64,000 nt of DNA from Ichthyophis bannanicus (Eukaryota; Chordata; Amphibia; Gymnophiona; Ichthyophiidae). The stretch is taken from NCBI GenBank assembly GCA_033557465.1, contig CM066035.1, positions 905,913,309 to 905,977,308 on the forward strand, given 5' to 3'. Below, piece after piece: positions 1-10,734 of the stretch. Under the pieces are notes generated by a model. That model did not search any database. It saw only the letters and a list, made by a program, of their open reading frames with translations, and was not told where the DNA came from. The first letter of the stretch is position 1. Each line of letters opens with the position of its first letter. The position numbers and the translations under genes were made by a program.

Positions 1-2
1 AC

Positions 3-1724
3 ATGCTTCTTTGTTTGGGGGATCCACAGGGCTCCCTGCAGGGGGCGTTGCTCCTTATTCAAGAATATGGCAATTTCTCTGGGCTGAAAATCAATATGAC
101 AAAATCTATGGCGCTAGATGTGGGGGGGTGGGTGCGGCCTGCTTGGCGGGGAACCTTCCCTCTGGCATGGGCGGCAGACTCTATTAAATATTTGGGTATC
201 CAGTTGCCGGCAAGCCCCGCTAGGCTGTATTCAGCGAATGTGGAGGGCATGCTGGGCAGGTCACAGTTGACGTTCCAGCGTTGGCGCGCTTTCCCATTGT
301 CTTTACGCGGCCGCATAGCCTTGTTCTCTATGGTGGAACTTCCCCGATGGCTCTATATGTTGCGCATCTTGCCGATCTGGGTCCTCGCGAAGGATTGGAG
401 ACTGTTTGATCGATATTTGACTGGCTTTCTTTGGGGGGGTCGCCGTCCCCGAATACCCCTCCGGGCTTTGCGGAGGAGAAGGGAGGAAGGGGGGTTGGAA
501 CTCCCCTCGTTGAGAAATTACAATCTTCGCTATTTGATGCGGCACATTTGGGGTGTATTGGAGGTTGAAGGGGGGTGTACTCCCGTCCAACAGTTGCGGG
601 AACTTTTTTCTCCTTGCCATATTCTCTACTTACTTCACGCCATGGGTTCCCACAGTTTGGGGATCGGGAGGGGCAACACCTATTTGAAAACTTTGAGGTT
701 GGCTTGGCGGGAGGTATGTCGAAGAGTGGGGTGGGACCCGACGTGTTCCCTTTTACTGCCTCTAGTGGGGAACCCGGATTTTCAGCCGGGTTACACGGCT
801 CCGTCGCTTTTTCATATCTGGCAGCACAAAGGGCTAGTGTGTTTGGGAGACGTGGGTAGAACAGAGGGGGGAGCTTTAGAAAGCTTCCAGGCCGTGCGCC
901 AAGCTTTTCGGTTGGATCATAGGGATTTCTATGGTTATCTCCAACTGCGACACTATGTCGATTACTTGAGGAGAGGTAATCCTACCTTGTTGGTTATGAA
1001 AGACCCCCGTCAGCTGCTGGGGAGTTGGGTGGAGAAAGATCTATTGGATTGGGAGGAGCGGAAACAACTTCTCTGCCCGTTGGTTGATGATACCTACCTC
1101 CAGATTCTCGTTCAGCGCTGGACCACTGATGGCCTGCGTGGTTTGACACTGGAGGTTTTGCGGTCTGCTTTCGAGCAGATTCCTCGGGGTGCCGTGTGGA
1201 TGTATTTACAGGAAATGCAGTATAAGTTTTTGTGGCGAGCATATGCCAGTGATAATTGGGCCCACAAGGTGGGTTTCCGGGATACCTCCCTTTGTGGTTG
1301 GTGCCAGAGGGATGAGGGGACGCTGCTCCATAAGTTCTGGCTATGTTCTGACGTTCAACGTCTGTGGCAGCAAGTCCTTGCCCAACTAGGAACATGGTTG
1401 GACCTGGGGGAGTTTGAGTTCGAGCAGTGGCGGGTATGTCTTTTTCACTGTTGGGATGGGGAGGGTTCTGTGCCCCCGGCTCATCGCCGAGCCTTGCTTG
1501 ACCGGGGTTTTTTACTGGTCAAGAGGGTTTTGTTAGGTGGCTGGCTTGGGAGCGCGGTCCCCCGTTTGGAGGCATGGCGGAACTCCCTGGTGCACTTGAT
1601 GTATATGGAGAAGCTCACGGCTAAACAGGTTAAGGGGAGACAGTGGGAGCAGTTCCTTAAGATTTGGCTACCGTTCATCAATACCCTATCCGCCCAGGAG
1701 CGCAGTGCAGTGTTGAATATTTAG
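3..1724 (+). CDS. LINE ORF2 protein, C-terminal 573 residues (partial)
   Basis: This reading frame is open from the window edge to a TAG stop. It covers the end of the reverse-transcriptase palm (an asparagine-rich 'FSGLKINMTKS' segment), the thumb ('SIKYLGIQL', 'PLSLRGRIALFSM') and the long C-terminal domain. Near residues 435-455 there is a Cys-x2-Cys-x8-His-x4-Cys knuckle (CGWCQRDEGTLLHKFWLC), the standard C-terminal zinc knuckle of L1/Tx1 ORF2. The protein would copy the element's RNA at a nicked chromosomal site. The catalytic FADD motif should lie just upstream, beyond the window. No stop or frameshift is seen over 1.7 kb, so this copy looks younger than most neighbours. The true start is not in the window. 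Confidence 0.85.
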   Translation: MLLCLGDPQGSLQGALLLIQEYGNFSGLKINMTKSMALDVGGWVRPAWRGTFPLAWAADSIKYLGIQLPASPARLYSANVEGMLGRSQLTFQRWRAFPLSLRGRIALFSMVELPRWLYMLRILPIWVLAKDWRLFDRYLTGFLWGGRRPRIPLRALRRRREEGGLELPSLRNYNLRYLMRHIWGVLEVEGGCTPVQQLRELFSPCHILYLLHAMGSHSLGIGRGNTYLKTLRLAWREVCRRVGWDPTCSLLLPLVGNPDFQPGYTAPSLFHIWQHKGLVCLGDVGRTEGGALESFQAVRQAFRLDHRDFYGYLQLRHYVDYLRRGNPTLLVMKDPRQLLGSWVEKDLLDWEERKQLLCPLVDDTYLQILVQRWTTDGLRGLTLEVLRSAFEQIPRGAVWMYLQEMQYKFLWRAYASDNWAHKVGFRDTSLCGWCQRDEGTLLHKFWLCSDVQRLWQQVLAQLGTWLDLGEFEFEQWRVCLFHCWDGEGSVPPAHRRALLDRGFLLVKRVLLGGWLGSAVPRLEAWRNSLVHLMYMEKLTAKQVKGRQWEQFLKIWLPFINTLSAQERSAVLNI

Positions 1725-1850
1725 CTAGTGCCTTGCGGGATTTGGGTGGCTCTCGGTAATGCTCTGTTGGGTGCATTGGTAGAGGAGGGGATTCCTCCTG
1801 GTTTGGTTGTGCTCTTAATTCCTAGCCCTGTGGCAGTCGGGTCCGGGCAC

Positions 1851-1945
1851 TTGGGAGGGGGGATAGAGTGGGGGGGGGGATAGAGGGGGGGGGGTTAGGG
1901 CTCGGGGGGGGTTGGGGGGGGGGGGGCTGGGGGGTGGGTAGAAGT
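1851..1945 (+). repeat. G-rich tract in LINE 3' UTR
   Basis: There are many runs of 4 to 13 guanines within about 95 bases, compatible with G-quadruplexes. L1-clade LINEs commonly carry a polypurine or G-rich tract in the 3' UTR, and a matching tract lies at 60738-60775 in the second LINE. Confidence 0.8.
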
Positions 1946-2338
1946 CGTGCTTACGGCTGGCTCTGTTGGCCTTTTATGAGTGCCTGGCGGACTTCTGGTT
2001 TAAGTGTTCTCCTCAGCCCAAAGTTCCTCTGTTGATATTCTCTTGTGTGCTTTGATTTCAATCCTATTTTGATTCTTTCTTTCCCTCTCTCCTGTATACA
2101 TATAGACATAACTTTGGGGATTGTGTTTGCTTAGGAGGGAGAGGGCCGGGGTATGTTTATATGTCAGCGTCTGGGGTTCCCTGGAATGCTCTAATTGTTA
2201 TGGTTGTTCCTATACTGTACCCAATGATGGTTGTACCGCCTTGAGTGATATGGTCTGTTTTCTTTGGTTATGGTTCTGTATGTTATGGTTGTGCTGTAAT
2301 AAGATAATAAAAAACATTTTGAAGTAATTAGTCTGAAG

Positions 2339-2686
2339 CACTGTTCCCTCTAAGCTATGTGCATGTGCGCGCGCACACACCTCAGCGAGCGAGCGCACAT
2401 ACTTTACAACAGAGCACACAAAAATTACGGTTCCGATTCTGATAGAAAACAACATAGATGTCTTAAAATTTAGAAGTTGTTGTGTATTTATGGTTTTCAC
2501 AAGTTCTACAATATTTTCTAGTGCTATCAATGTGGTGTACATACTGTATTCTGACGTGTAGTCAAATTTTAAAATATATAACTCCGAGTGTCGCTATGTG
2601 GCGCACAAAAATTTAACCTTCCTACAAAAGCTGCACAGCTGATATTTTATGCGCACACAGCCTACAGAAAATTAGAGGGAACATTG
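2339..2686. mobile_element. Non-autonomous hAT transposon (348 bp MITE)
   Basis: The element starts CACTGTTCCCTCTAA and ends TTAGAGGGAACATTG, an imperfect 15-bp terminal inverted repeat. It is flanked by a perfect 8-bp direct repeat, GTCTGAAG (2331-2338 and 2687-2694), the duplication length made by hAT transposases. There is no coding capacity. It sits 13 bp after the LINE 3' end. Confidence 0.85.
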
Positions 2687-2789
2687 GTCTGAAGCCTTTG
2701 AAAACTAACAAGTCAGAAGTTTGTTGTTTCTTAGGTTTTTTAGCATTTCAGTCTCTGGTTAATCTTTCCTTTCCACAGTTTCGTCCTTT

Positions 2790-3150
2790 TTGTCATAGAT
2801 TTATTTATTTTATTTATTTATTACAGTTTCTTATATACCGCGCTATTTAGAATCAGCGCGGTTTACATCATAACAAAACGACCATAACGACAAACTGTCA
2901 GGTTTTACATTGAACAGGAGTACAAACTTGGATAACTGGGTTAACTATATACATAAAATATCTACACTGCAGTGTGAGGGCATTTCTAGATTGTCTATAG
3001 ATCCCATTAGGATCTATAGACAACTCATACTGTCATCTCCATCACTCTCTGCACTTCACCTTCTAGTCCATCATAACCGGAGACTTTATCAGTTTTACTC
3101 AGAAATATACATAGCAGAATTATTCTTTGGAATTGCCGCTACTTGGTAAG
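2790..3150 (-). mobile_element. L2-like LINE 3' tail (fragment)
   Basis: A TTTA-rich stretch is followed by 'ATACCGCG...CGCGGTTTAC'. This is the same hairpin-like 3' end seen on the minus-strand LINEs whose tails lie at 5936 and 18891. No coding sequence is recognisable. The inner boundary is uncertain. Confidence 0.5.
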
Positions 3151-3189
3151 GTAACATTAACAAAAGAAGAAAATAAATATATGGGGACA

Positions 3190-3580
3190 AAGATTTTAAA
3201 ATGTATACTTTAGAGGAAAGGCAGGATAGAGGAGATATGATGGAACATTTAAATATCTCCATAGCATAAATGCACAAGAGGAGAGCCTCTTTCAATTGAA
3301 AGCAAGCTCTGCTATGAGGGGACATAGGATGAGGGTGAAAGGGGATAGACTCAGGAGTAATATGTGGAAATATTTCTTTACGGAAAGAGTGGTAGATGCG
3401 TGAAATAGTCTCCCAATGGAGGTAGTAAAGACGAGGACAGTATCTGAATTCAAGAAAACATGTGACAAAGACAGAAGATCTCTAAAAGGGAAAAAAAGGG
3501 ATATAGTAGTTGATATCGAAGGGCAGACTTGATAGATCATATGGTCTTTTTCTGTTGTCATGTTTCTATGTTTCAATAAC
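3190..3580 (+). mobile_element. CR1 LINE 3' fragment
   Basis: The fragment aligns by eye with the end of the CR1 at 35171-38245: 'LEERQDRGDMME', 'KYFFTERVVDA', 'NSLPMEVVKTRT', then the tail 'tggtctttttctgttgtcatg' and the (TGTTTCTA)-type octamer 3' end. The reading frame is broken by a stop where the other copies read Trp in 'WNSLP'. It is a severely 5'-truncated copy. Confidence 0.85.
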
Positions 3581-4350
3581 ACCATCCTTGTTCACCAATC
3601 CAAGCCCTGAGAAGTGAATGGAAAACAGGCTGGGGTCGATTCTGACCCGCGAATAGCAGGGTTGGACGTCCAACCCGCGCACAGACCTTGGACCAAATTC
3701 AGTGCTCCAGGCTCCCCACACATACAGGGCCATTATGTGGGGAGAGCTGGACGGGGGCAGGAGGGAGTGGTATGGAGGAGGAGCAGGAGAGTGGGCAAGG
3801 CAGCTGGACATACAGAACCTATTCAGGTCAGGGCCTGGTACATCTGCCGGCATCTACCTGGAAGCCTGGATTATTCCACCTCAAAGGTGGAATAAGCGCA
3901 GAGTATTCCTCCGATTACAGCCTTCGGCTGCCCCAATCCAATTGTGTCACAGTGGCGGGTCATTGGCTGTCCAATCCCATCCGTGGGAGCACCCACCGAG
4001 GGTCAGGTGGCGGGGAAACGGAGTGGCATGTCGTCCGGGACATTGGGGGACGTGCTGGTGCCATGACAATGGGATGCCACAGCACCAGCACACCAGCTGG
4101 AGCATTGGAAGGGCTGGCCGGGAAGAGGACTGTACGTCTTCCACCACAAATAGTTGGCAAGCCAGGTCATCTAAGTGCCTTGATTCTGCTACCGTGGGAA
4201 TGCATAGCTCCTGTGGTTGCAGAATTGGGTAAAAAAAGGCCCTTTCTTTTGGCCTCCTGAACGCGCCCCTGTCTGAATCGGCCTCTGCATGTTTTAAGGG
4301 AGTGATTTTTAGATGGATTTTAGCAGGTAAACATGTCTTCTTAAAAAGAG
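3581..4350. other. Unassigned interval
   Basis: Overlapping open frames of up to 190 codons exist on the plus strand, but none resembles a known protein and codon use shows no preferred frame. A perfect 10-bp stem with a 5-nt loop lies at 3871-3895. No repeat family was recognised. Confidence 0.4.
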
Positions 4351-5194
4351 CTTACCTGTAACAGGGGTTCTCCATAGATAGCAGGGGTATGTAGCCGCAC
4401 TTGCTAGGTGATGTTGCTGACGTCGCCTACAGTGCCAGGCTCTCCCCAGCTCAGAGAAGCTTTCTGACTTCTCTGAGCATGCGTGCATGTGCCTTTTGCC
4501 GAGCTGTTGCTCGATCCTGTCAGTTCATAATATAGCTGAGCGATGATGACGCTTGAGAGGTAGAGAGTTAAGTTTTGTGCTTGACTGTTGTCTCATTGGC
4601 TACTTGTGTTTCTCTTATTATGGTTGTTTTTTGGGGGGGTTTCTTTACACTGTGGGGAAGGCAGGCAGGAAAGCAGCTGTATACCCCTACTCTCTACGGA
4701 GAACCCCTGTTACAGGTAAGGAAGTCCACTTTCTCCGCAGACAAACAGGGGAATGCAGCCACACTTGCTAGGTAAGTCCAGAGCTGAGGGCTGTCTTAAG
4801 GAGTGTCGCGGTTCATGGCCTGACCGCCTGAATAGGGGTGGAAGAAAGCTGTATACTGAGATAGAACTTGTGGTGATCGCCTATCTAACGTGCAAAGAAA
4901 TTTCAAAGGTCTGTCTGTCCAAAGACGAGGTCCTGAGCTGAAGAGAGGTCCAAGCTGTAGTGCTTAGCGAAAGTGTGGATTGAAGATCAAGTTGCTGTTT
5001 TGCAGATTTCTTGAGCCAGAACAGAGGAAAGGTAGACTACGTTAGCAGCTGCAGCCCATAGATGATGACGGCCCATGCGTCTGGGCAACTGCTGTTGAGC
5101 TTGGCTGTAAAAGAATGAGATGCAGTTGAGGTCCAGGAATAGTCTTTTTCTTTGCAGGCCGCCCAGAGTTGGTTGGATTAAAGGTCAGGAAAAG

Positions 5195-5974
5195 CTAAGA
5201 TGAGGTTCTGAGCTGCTTAGTGGCCTGCAGATAAAACAAGAGGGCCCTTCTACAATCCAGAGTATGCAGGGTCACCTCCAGAAAGTCCACTGAGGGATTA
5301 AGAAAGGAGGAAGGTAGGATAATCGCTTGGTTGAGGTGAAAAGTGGAGATGACGTTAGGAAGGAATTTTGGATGTGTGCGCAGAACAATTCTATTAGGAA
5401 CGAACTGTGCGTATGGCAGGTAGTGCACTAGTGCCTGAAGTTCACTGATTCTCCGCGTTGAGGTGATGGCCACCATGAAGGCTGACTTCCAGCTAAGGTG
5501 TTTCAAAGAGGCTAAGGCTAGCAGCTCAAAGAGAGGCTTCATGAATTTGGAGAGAACAATGTTCAGGTCCCATGCCAAAGGCGGAGGTTTAAGCGGAGGC
5601 TTGCTATACAAGAGACCTTTCATGAACCTTGAAAAAAGAGAATGAATGAAGATGGGTTTTTGCCGGCGACTGCAGCATGGTATCTAACTGATAATGTTTG
5701 TAGGCTCAAGTGAGAAAGTTTGAGCAAATAAGCGAGCATTTGACCTAGGGGGGCACTGAACTGGGTCTAGTCCTCTCATTTTAGCCTAGCTGTTGAACTG
5801 GAACCCCTTCCGTTGGTAGGAGAGTTGCATTGCAGGTTTCCTAGATGCGGAGATTATGGTGTGTACCTCATCCGACAGCGCAAGGTCTTCTGTCAGACCA
5901 CATAAATTTTCCAGATGGCTAGGGAGGCGCTGCTGAGGTTTATGTTTATGTTTATTGGTTTGATACACCGCCAT
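5195..5974 (-). pseudogene. DIRS-A tyrosine recombinase (broken)
   Basis: The minus-strand translation shows the DIRS recombinase core: 'KGLLYSKPPLKPPPLAWDLN', 'TSTRRISELQALVHYLPY' with the first catalytic Arg box, and 'HPKFLPNVISTFHLNQAI'. Upstream, 5786-5974 holds the SAM-like N-terminal part ('SASRKPAMQLSYQRKGFQ'). The frame is broken before the HxxR and Tyr boxes, which would lie between about 5190 and 4850. In an intact element this enzyme integrates the circular DNA copy by site-specific recombination. L2-A is inserted just upstream of the N-terminal segment. Confidence 0.75.
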
Positions 5975-6127
5975 TCAAATAACAGCATAGCAGTTTACAA
6001 AAACAGAATGTACAGGAGAGGCCCAATAGGCCAGGAAAGGAAAAGAAGTTACAATGTATGAGAGGAAAGCACTCAAGACAATTAAATACACATAATCAAG
6101 AGAAATGGAGTGAGGAAAAGGGAAGTT

Positions 6128-7437
6128 TCACACAAAGGGGGAGGGGAGGTCAAAAGCAGAGGAAAAAAGGCAAGTCTTCAAATCTTTCTTAAAGGTGGGA
6201 TAGTGCTGTTCGAGTCGGAGGGAAGTGGGTAGAGAGTTCCAGAGGGCAGGACCGATAAAAAAGAAAGCAGAGGAGCGTGTAGATTGTAAGTGAGAGTGTG
6301 ATGGAGAGGGGAGGTGAAGGCAGTTGATGTGTAGTGATCGGAGTGAGCGAGTGGGAGTGTGAAACTGGAGTAGATCTGCCAGGTACTGAGGGGTGTGTTT
6401 GTGCAAGACTTGATGGGCCAGCGTGAGGATCTTATAGCGAATGCAAAATTGAATGGGAAGCCAATGAAGGTGGAGGAAGAGGGGAGTGACGTGATCTCGG
6501 AGCGAGGAGTGAAAGATAAGTCATGCAGCGGTGTTTTGGATGCATTGCAGATGGTTTACTTGTGAAAGAGGAAGCCCAACCAGAACTGAGTTGCAGAAGT
6601 CAACGCGTAACATAACCAAAAAAAGGAGAAGGGTGGTAAGAGCCTGTGGGGTGAGAAATGGGCGGATGGCTCGGATCTGGTGGAGGAAGAAAAAAAAAGA
6701 GGTCTTGGTGACATGAGAGATGTGAGCCCAAAAGGAAAGGTCAGAATCGAAGAAGACACCCAGATAACGAAAGCTAGAAACCAAGGGGATAGGCGAGTCT
6801 GAGAAAGATGGAGTGACCAGTGGGGGAGTACTACCATAAGTGAACCAGATGGCAAGAGTTTTTGTTAAATTTAAATGCAGACAGTTGGCAACAGCAGAAA
6901 GGCAGGAGTTGAAGGGGGTAAGATCGGGATGAAGAGGGGAGGCATGGTGAAGAAGTACCAGATCGTCGGTATAGTAGAAGGCGGAAATCCCGAACTGTTG
7001 AACCAAGAGTGCCAGTGGTGCCAGGAAAATATTGAAGAGAAGGGGTGCTAAGACAGATTCCTGAGGGACACCACAGGGCAGTGGAAAGGGATCAGAAGAG
7101 AGTGGTGGGGTGGAGAGGAAATCACTGCGCAGGAGCGAGAACAAAGAAAAGAATGAAACCAATGATAGACTGTGCTACAGAGGCCGGCCTCACGTAGGCG
7201 AGAGAGAAGGGAGTGGTCAACTAAGTAAAATGCTGCTGAGAGATCTAAGGACACCACCACCGAGAAATCACCACGGTCGTGAGCTACATGAAGTTCATTA
7301 AGAAAACCCAGAACAGTCTCTACATTGTGACCTTGCCGAAAACCTGATTGATGGGGGTGAAGAAAATGGACAGAGTCAAGGTGGTGTGACAATTGTGCAA
7401 AGACTATTTTCTCAAGTATTTTAGAAAGAAAAGAAAG
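6128..7437 (-). pseudogene. L2-A reverse transcriptase, C-terminal half
   Basis: The conserved boxes occur in order on the minus strand: 'LSKILEKIVFAQLSHHLDSV', 'HQSGFRQGHNVETVLGFLNE', 'VVVSLDLSAAFYLVDH', 'GVPQESVLAPLLFNIFLAP', the catalytic box 'FYYTDDLVLLHH', 'FRYLGVFFDSDLSF', 'RVDFCNSVLVGLP', and the C-terminal 'GPALWNSLPTSLR' motif typical of L2 and CR1. Frameshifts separate the pieces. The YTDD metal-binding pair is kept. The first methionine-like codons belong to the DIRS-B junction, not to the gene. Confidence 0.85.
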
Positions 7438-7922
7438 CATAGTTACTCACCTGTAACAGGTGATCTTCGGGAACAGCAGGAATTTAGTCTTCACATATGG
7501 GTATCGTTGGTATCGACGGAGCCTGCGCAGGAACGCTCCCCAGCGTCCAATTAGAAAGCCTTTTGGAGCATCCCACAGTGCCTGCGTGCTGCCTTCCTGC
7601 CTTTCCCAACTGCCTCTCTCCAGTTGAGTTTTAAAGCTGAGACAAAGAGAGAGAGAGGGAAAGGAAAGAAAAGAGAGATACAACTCCTAGGAGAGGTGGG
7701 TGGGTTGTGAAGACTAAATTCCTGCTGTTCCCGGAGATCACCTGTTACAGGTGAGTAACTATGCTATCTCTAGGAACAAGCAGGAATGTAGTCTTCACAT
7801 ATGGGGACTCCCTAGCTATTGATGCCAGGGAGAGACCCCAGAAGTTGTGTGCCCTTGTGAAAGGACTCCACTTCCCCCCATGGATCTCTGGCATCCTACT
7901 GGGAATGGTGGGTAGGAGCTGA

Positions 7923-9614
7923 TTAAGTACGGAACAGGTGCTGGAGAACAGCCTGACCAAACAAGGCATCCCGGCAGGAGTCCTTGTCCAAACAGTAATG
8001 GGCTGTGAAGTTATGAACCGAGGCCCAAGTGGCTGCTCGACAGATGTCGTCGATAGACACAGAGTGCAGTTGAGCCATTGAAGCTGCCATGGCTCTCACA
8101 TTGTGAGCTGTGACATGGCCCTCCAGAGGAAGATTCTTACTCTGATAGGCAAAGGAAATACATTGTGCAATCCAGTTGGACAGTGTTCTCTTGGAGACTG
8201 GAAGTCCCAGATAAGAAGGATCAAAAGCAACAAGGAGTTGAGAGGACTTTCTATGTTGCTGTGTTCTTTGTAAGTAAAAAGCTAAAGCTCTTTTACAGTC
8301 CAAAGTATGAAGATTCCTTTCTGCATTTGATGCATGAGGTCTTGGAAAAAACACAGGCAGGTAGACCGCTTGGTTCAAATGAAAAGGCTAGACCAGCTTT
8401 GCCATAAAGTGTGGATGAGTCCTAAGGACTACCTTGTCATGATGGAACTTTGTATAAGGAGGATAAGCCACTAGTGCCTGCAACTCACTGATGCGACGTG
8501 CTGATGTGATTGCAATGAGAAAGATTCCTTTCTTGGAAAGTTATTTCAATGAGGTAGTAGCTAAGGGTTCGAAAGGTGGCTTCATGAGCTGGCCAAGGTT
8601 TAAGTCCCATGCCACCAGTGGTGGCCTAATGGGAGGCTTAGTTAGAAGAAGGCCTCTCATAAATCTTGCTATAAGAGGATGGGAGGAAATAGGTTGCCCA
8701 TTTAAAGGCTTGAAAGAAGCTGCAATAGCACTCAAATGGACTCTTACTGAGTTAGTCTTAAGTCCTGCATTGGATAAATGAAGGAGATACTCTAGTAATG
8801 ATTCCAGAGGTATCGCAAGGGGGCTAAGACCCTTCTGAGAGCACCATATGGTAAACCTTTTCCACTTGAAAGCATAAGAGCGTCTTGTGGAAGGTTTTCT
8901 AGAAGCATAAAGGATATCCTTTACTTGCTGAGAAAGGATAAGATCATGAAGATCTAGGCCTTCAGAAACCAAGTCCTGAGATGCAGAGACTGGGGATTGG
9001 GATGCCCTAACATTCCGTCTTCCTGAGACAGGAGATCTGGAGCAGACCCTAACTCCAGAGAGGGAGCTTGAGAGAGATGTAGAAGCAGAGGGTACCACAC
9101 TTGCTATGGCCAATGTGGAGCTATGAGAATCATACGGCCTCTGTCTCTCTGAAGCTTGAACAGGGTTTTGGGAATTAGGGGAATGGGTGGAAAGGCATAC
9201 AGGAAGTCTTGACCCCAATGAAGGAGGAAAGCATCCCTGGCCTGAGAGCCCTGAGCCGGAATTCTGGAACAGAACCGGGGAAGTTTGGCATTCAACGGAC
9301 TTGCAAAGAAGTCTATGTCCGGGGTTCCCCAAATTTGAAAAATCTTGGCCACCTGGTCTGCATGTACAGACCATTTGTGTGGAAGCAGAACTCGACTGAG
9401 TCTGTCTGCCCAAGAGGTTTGGATACCTGGAAGATACACTGCCAGGAGATGAATCTGATGCTCTCTGGCGAGGGCCCATAGTCACAAAGGTTTGTTGCAA
9501 AGCGACAGAGAGCCTGTTCCTCCCTGCATGTTCACGTAGAACATGGCTACTTGATTGTCTGTATGAATGACGACTGTCTTGTAGCTGAGCAGGTGTAGAA
9601 CACTTGCAGAGCAA
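7923..9614 (-). pseudogene. DIRS-B tyrosine recombinase ORF, two in-frame stops
   Basis: One frame runs the whole way, with a TAA at 8541-8543 and a TAG at 8388-8390. The first part overlaps the RNase H frame, as is usual in DIRS. The recombinase proper starts near 9000: a SAM-like arm ('ASRKPSTRRSYAFKWKRF', 'LLEYLLHLSNAGLKTNSV'), then the first catalytic Arg in 'ITSARRISELQAL', 'HTLDCKRALAFYLQ', the HNVR box, 'ICRAATWASVHNF' and the nucleophile in 'TAHYCLDKDS'. The full R-H-R-Y set is visible. The two stops would prevent a full-length product. It acts in the nucleus to insert the circular cDNA. Confidence 0.88.
9104..9546 (-). pseudogene. DIRS-B RNase H end and connection domain
   Basis: This continues the RT protein after a frame change near 9550. 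'VVIHTDNQVAMFYVNMQGG' carries the RNase H Asp, then comes 'LPGIQTSWADRLSR' (its C-terminal box) and a domain found after RNase H in DIRS and Ngaro elements ('WGTPDIDFFASPLNAKLPRF', 'FPPIPLIPKTLFKL'). RNase H removes the RNA strand of the hybrid during copying. The frame change could be one indel. Confidence 0.75.
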
Positions 9615-10716
9615 GTAAGATTGCTCTGAGCTCTAAGAGATTGATGTGTAGATGAGTCTCCTGTGGAGTCCAAATGCCTTGGGTGGAGAGGTCTTGCAGA
9701 TGAGCTCCCCAACCCATTGGTGAAGCATCTGTTGTGAGAGTTGCCTGGGGTAAAGGTTGTTGAAATGAGGACCCCACCAACAGGTTTTGAGTGGACTGCC
9801 ACCATTGGAGGGACAAAATAAGGCGATTTGTGTTTGCTATTTTGTCTGACAAGCATCCTGATGCCTGTGTCCACTGAGTGGATAAAGTCCACTGGGCTGC
9901 TCTCATATGGAGGCGAGCATAAGGAACCACATGCACGGTAGATGCCATGTGGCCTAGTAGTTGTAACATTTCTCGGGCAGTGAGATGAGGCTTTAGCACT
10001 GCTTGAGAAGCTAACTGCACCATGCGAAGGCAATGGGTCTGGGGAAGATAGGCCCTTGCTTTCCTGGCATCCAGCAAAGCTCCTATGAACTCTAGAGACT
10101 GAGTGGGAGTTAGGTTGGATTTTGGGATGTTTATGACCAGACCCAAATACTGAAGGATACGCATTGTGCAAGATAGAGAAATCCTGGCCTCTGACTCTGA
10201 TGGGGCTTGGATGAGCCAGTCGTCTAAGTAGGGGAAGACGAATATTCCTAGAGTGCGAAGAAATGCTGCTACCACAGCCATGCATTTCGTAAACACCCTT
10301 GGTGCTGAGGCCAGGCCAAAAGGAAGCACCCTGTATTGGTAGTGCTTTCCTTGAAAAAGGAACCGAAGGAACCTTCTGTGAGTTGGATGGATGAGAACAT
10401 GAGTGTACGCACCCTTGAGATCTAGAGAACAAAGCCAATCCTGACTCTGAAGGTATGGCAGCAGGGTTCCCAGAGAAATCATCTTGAATTTCTCTTTGAA
10501 CAGGAATTTGTTCAATTCTCTGAGGTCTAAAATAGGTCTGTGTCCCTCTGTTTTCTTTGGGATAAGGAAAAAGGGGGAGTAAAACCCTGTACCCTGTTGA
10601 GGAATGGGTACCTCTTCTATTGCCCCTTGGGCAAGAAGCATAGTGACCTCTTGATCTAACAGGATGATGAGAGAGGCCTGAGAATTGAACTGTCTTACCA
10701 TTGTGGGCGGGGGCAT
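9547..10716 (-). CDS. DIRS-B reverse transcriptase with start of RNase H
   Basis: This is an open 389-codon frame starting at an ATG at 10714-10716. Motifs in order: 'FLIPKKTEGHRPILDLRELN' (fingers), 'DWLCSLDLKGAYTHVLIHP' (box A), 'YQYRVLPFGLASAPRVFTK' (box B), 'FVFPYLDDWLIQAPS' (catalytic YLDD), 'SLEFIGALLDARKARAYLP' (thumb), then RNase H 'ATLTTDASPMGWGAHLQ' with the first catalytic Asp and 'INLLELRAILLALQVF' with the Glu. The sequence groups with DIRS-type RTs, which resemble LTR-element RTs rather than LINE RTs. It makes the single-stranded cDNA that is circularised. The upstream gag ends at 10735, 19 bp away. Confidence 0.9.
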   Translation of the reverse strand: MPPPTMVRQFNSQASLIILLDQEVTMLLAQGAIEEVPIPQQGTGFYSPFFLIPKKTEGHRPILDLRELNKFLFKEKFKMISLGTLLPYLQSQDWLCSLDLKGAYTHVLIHPTHRRFLRFLFQGKHYQYRVLPFGLASAPRVFTKCMAVVAAFLRTLGIFVFPYLDDWLIQAPSESEARISLSCTMRILQYLGLVINIPKSNLTPTQSLEFIGALLDARKARAYLPQTHCLRMVQLASQAVLKPHLTAREMLQLLGHMASTVHVVPYARLHMRAAQWTLSTQWTQASGCLSDKIANTNRLILSLQWWQSTQNLLVGSSFQQPLPQATLTTDASPMGWGAHLQDLSTQGIWTPQETHLHINLLELRAILLALQVFYTCSATRQSSFIQTIK

Positions 10717-10734
10717 GCAGAGAAAGTGAAGCTT

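Larger units (their letters stand above)
1..2325 (+). mobile_element. Tx1/L1-like LINE, 3' portion
   Basis: The window opens inside ORF2 of an L1-superfamily LINE. The 3' part of the reverse-transcriptase protein is followed by a 3' UTR with a long G-rich tract (about 1851-1945) and an A-rich terminus with an AATAAAA-like signal near 2297-2325. The 5' part lies outside the window. The same layout (C-terminal zinc knuckle, G-rich 3' UTR, A-rich end) recurs in the full-length copy at 55541-61218, so the two belong to one broad clade. Confidence 0.85.

Noticed and set aside
3871..3895. Perfect 10-bp hairpin as a terminator or regulatory site
   Set aside because: A single short hairpin in vertebrate DNA has no such meaning and is expected by chance.
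3688..4260. 190-codon plus-strand open frame, possible gene
   Set aside because: Two other plus-strand frames and both minus frames are also open here, and no motif is recognisable. It looks like a GC-rich, low-stop stretch.
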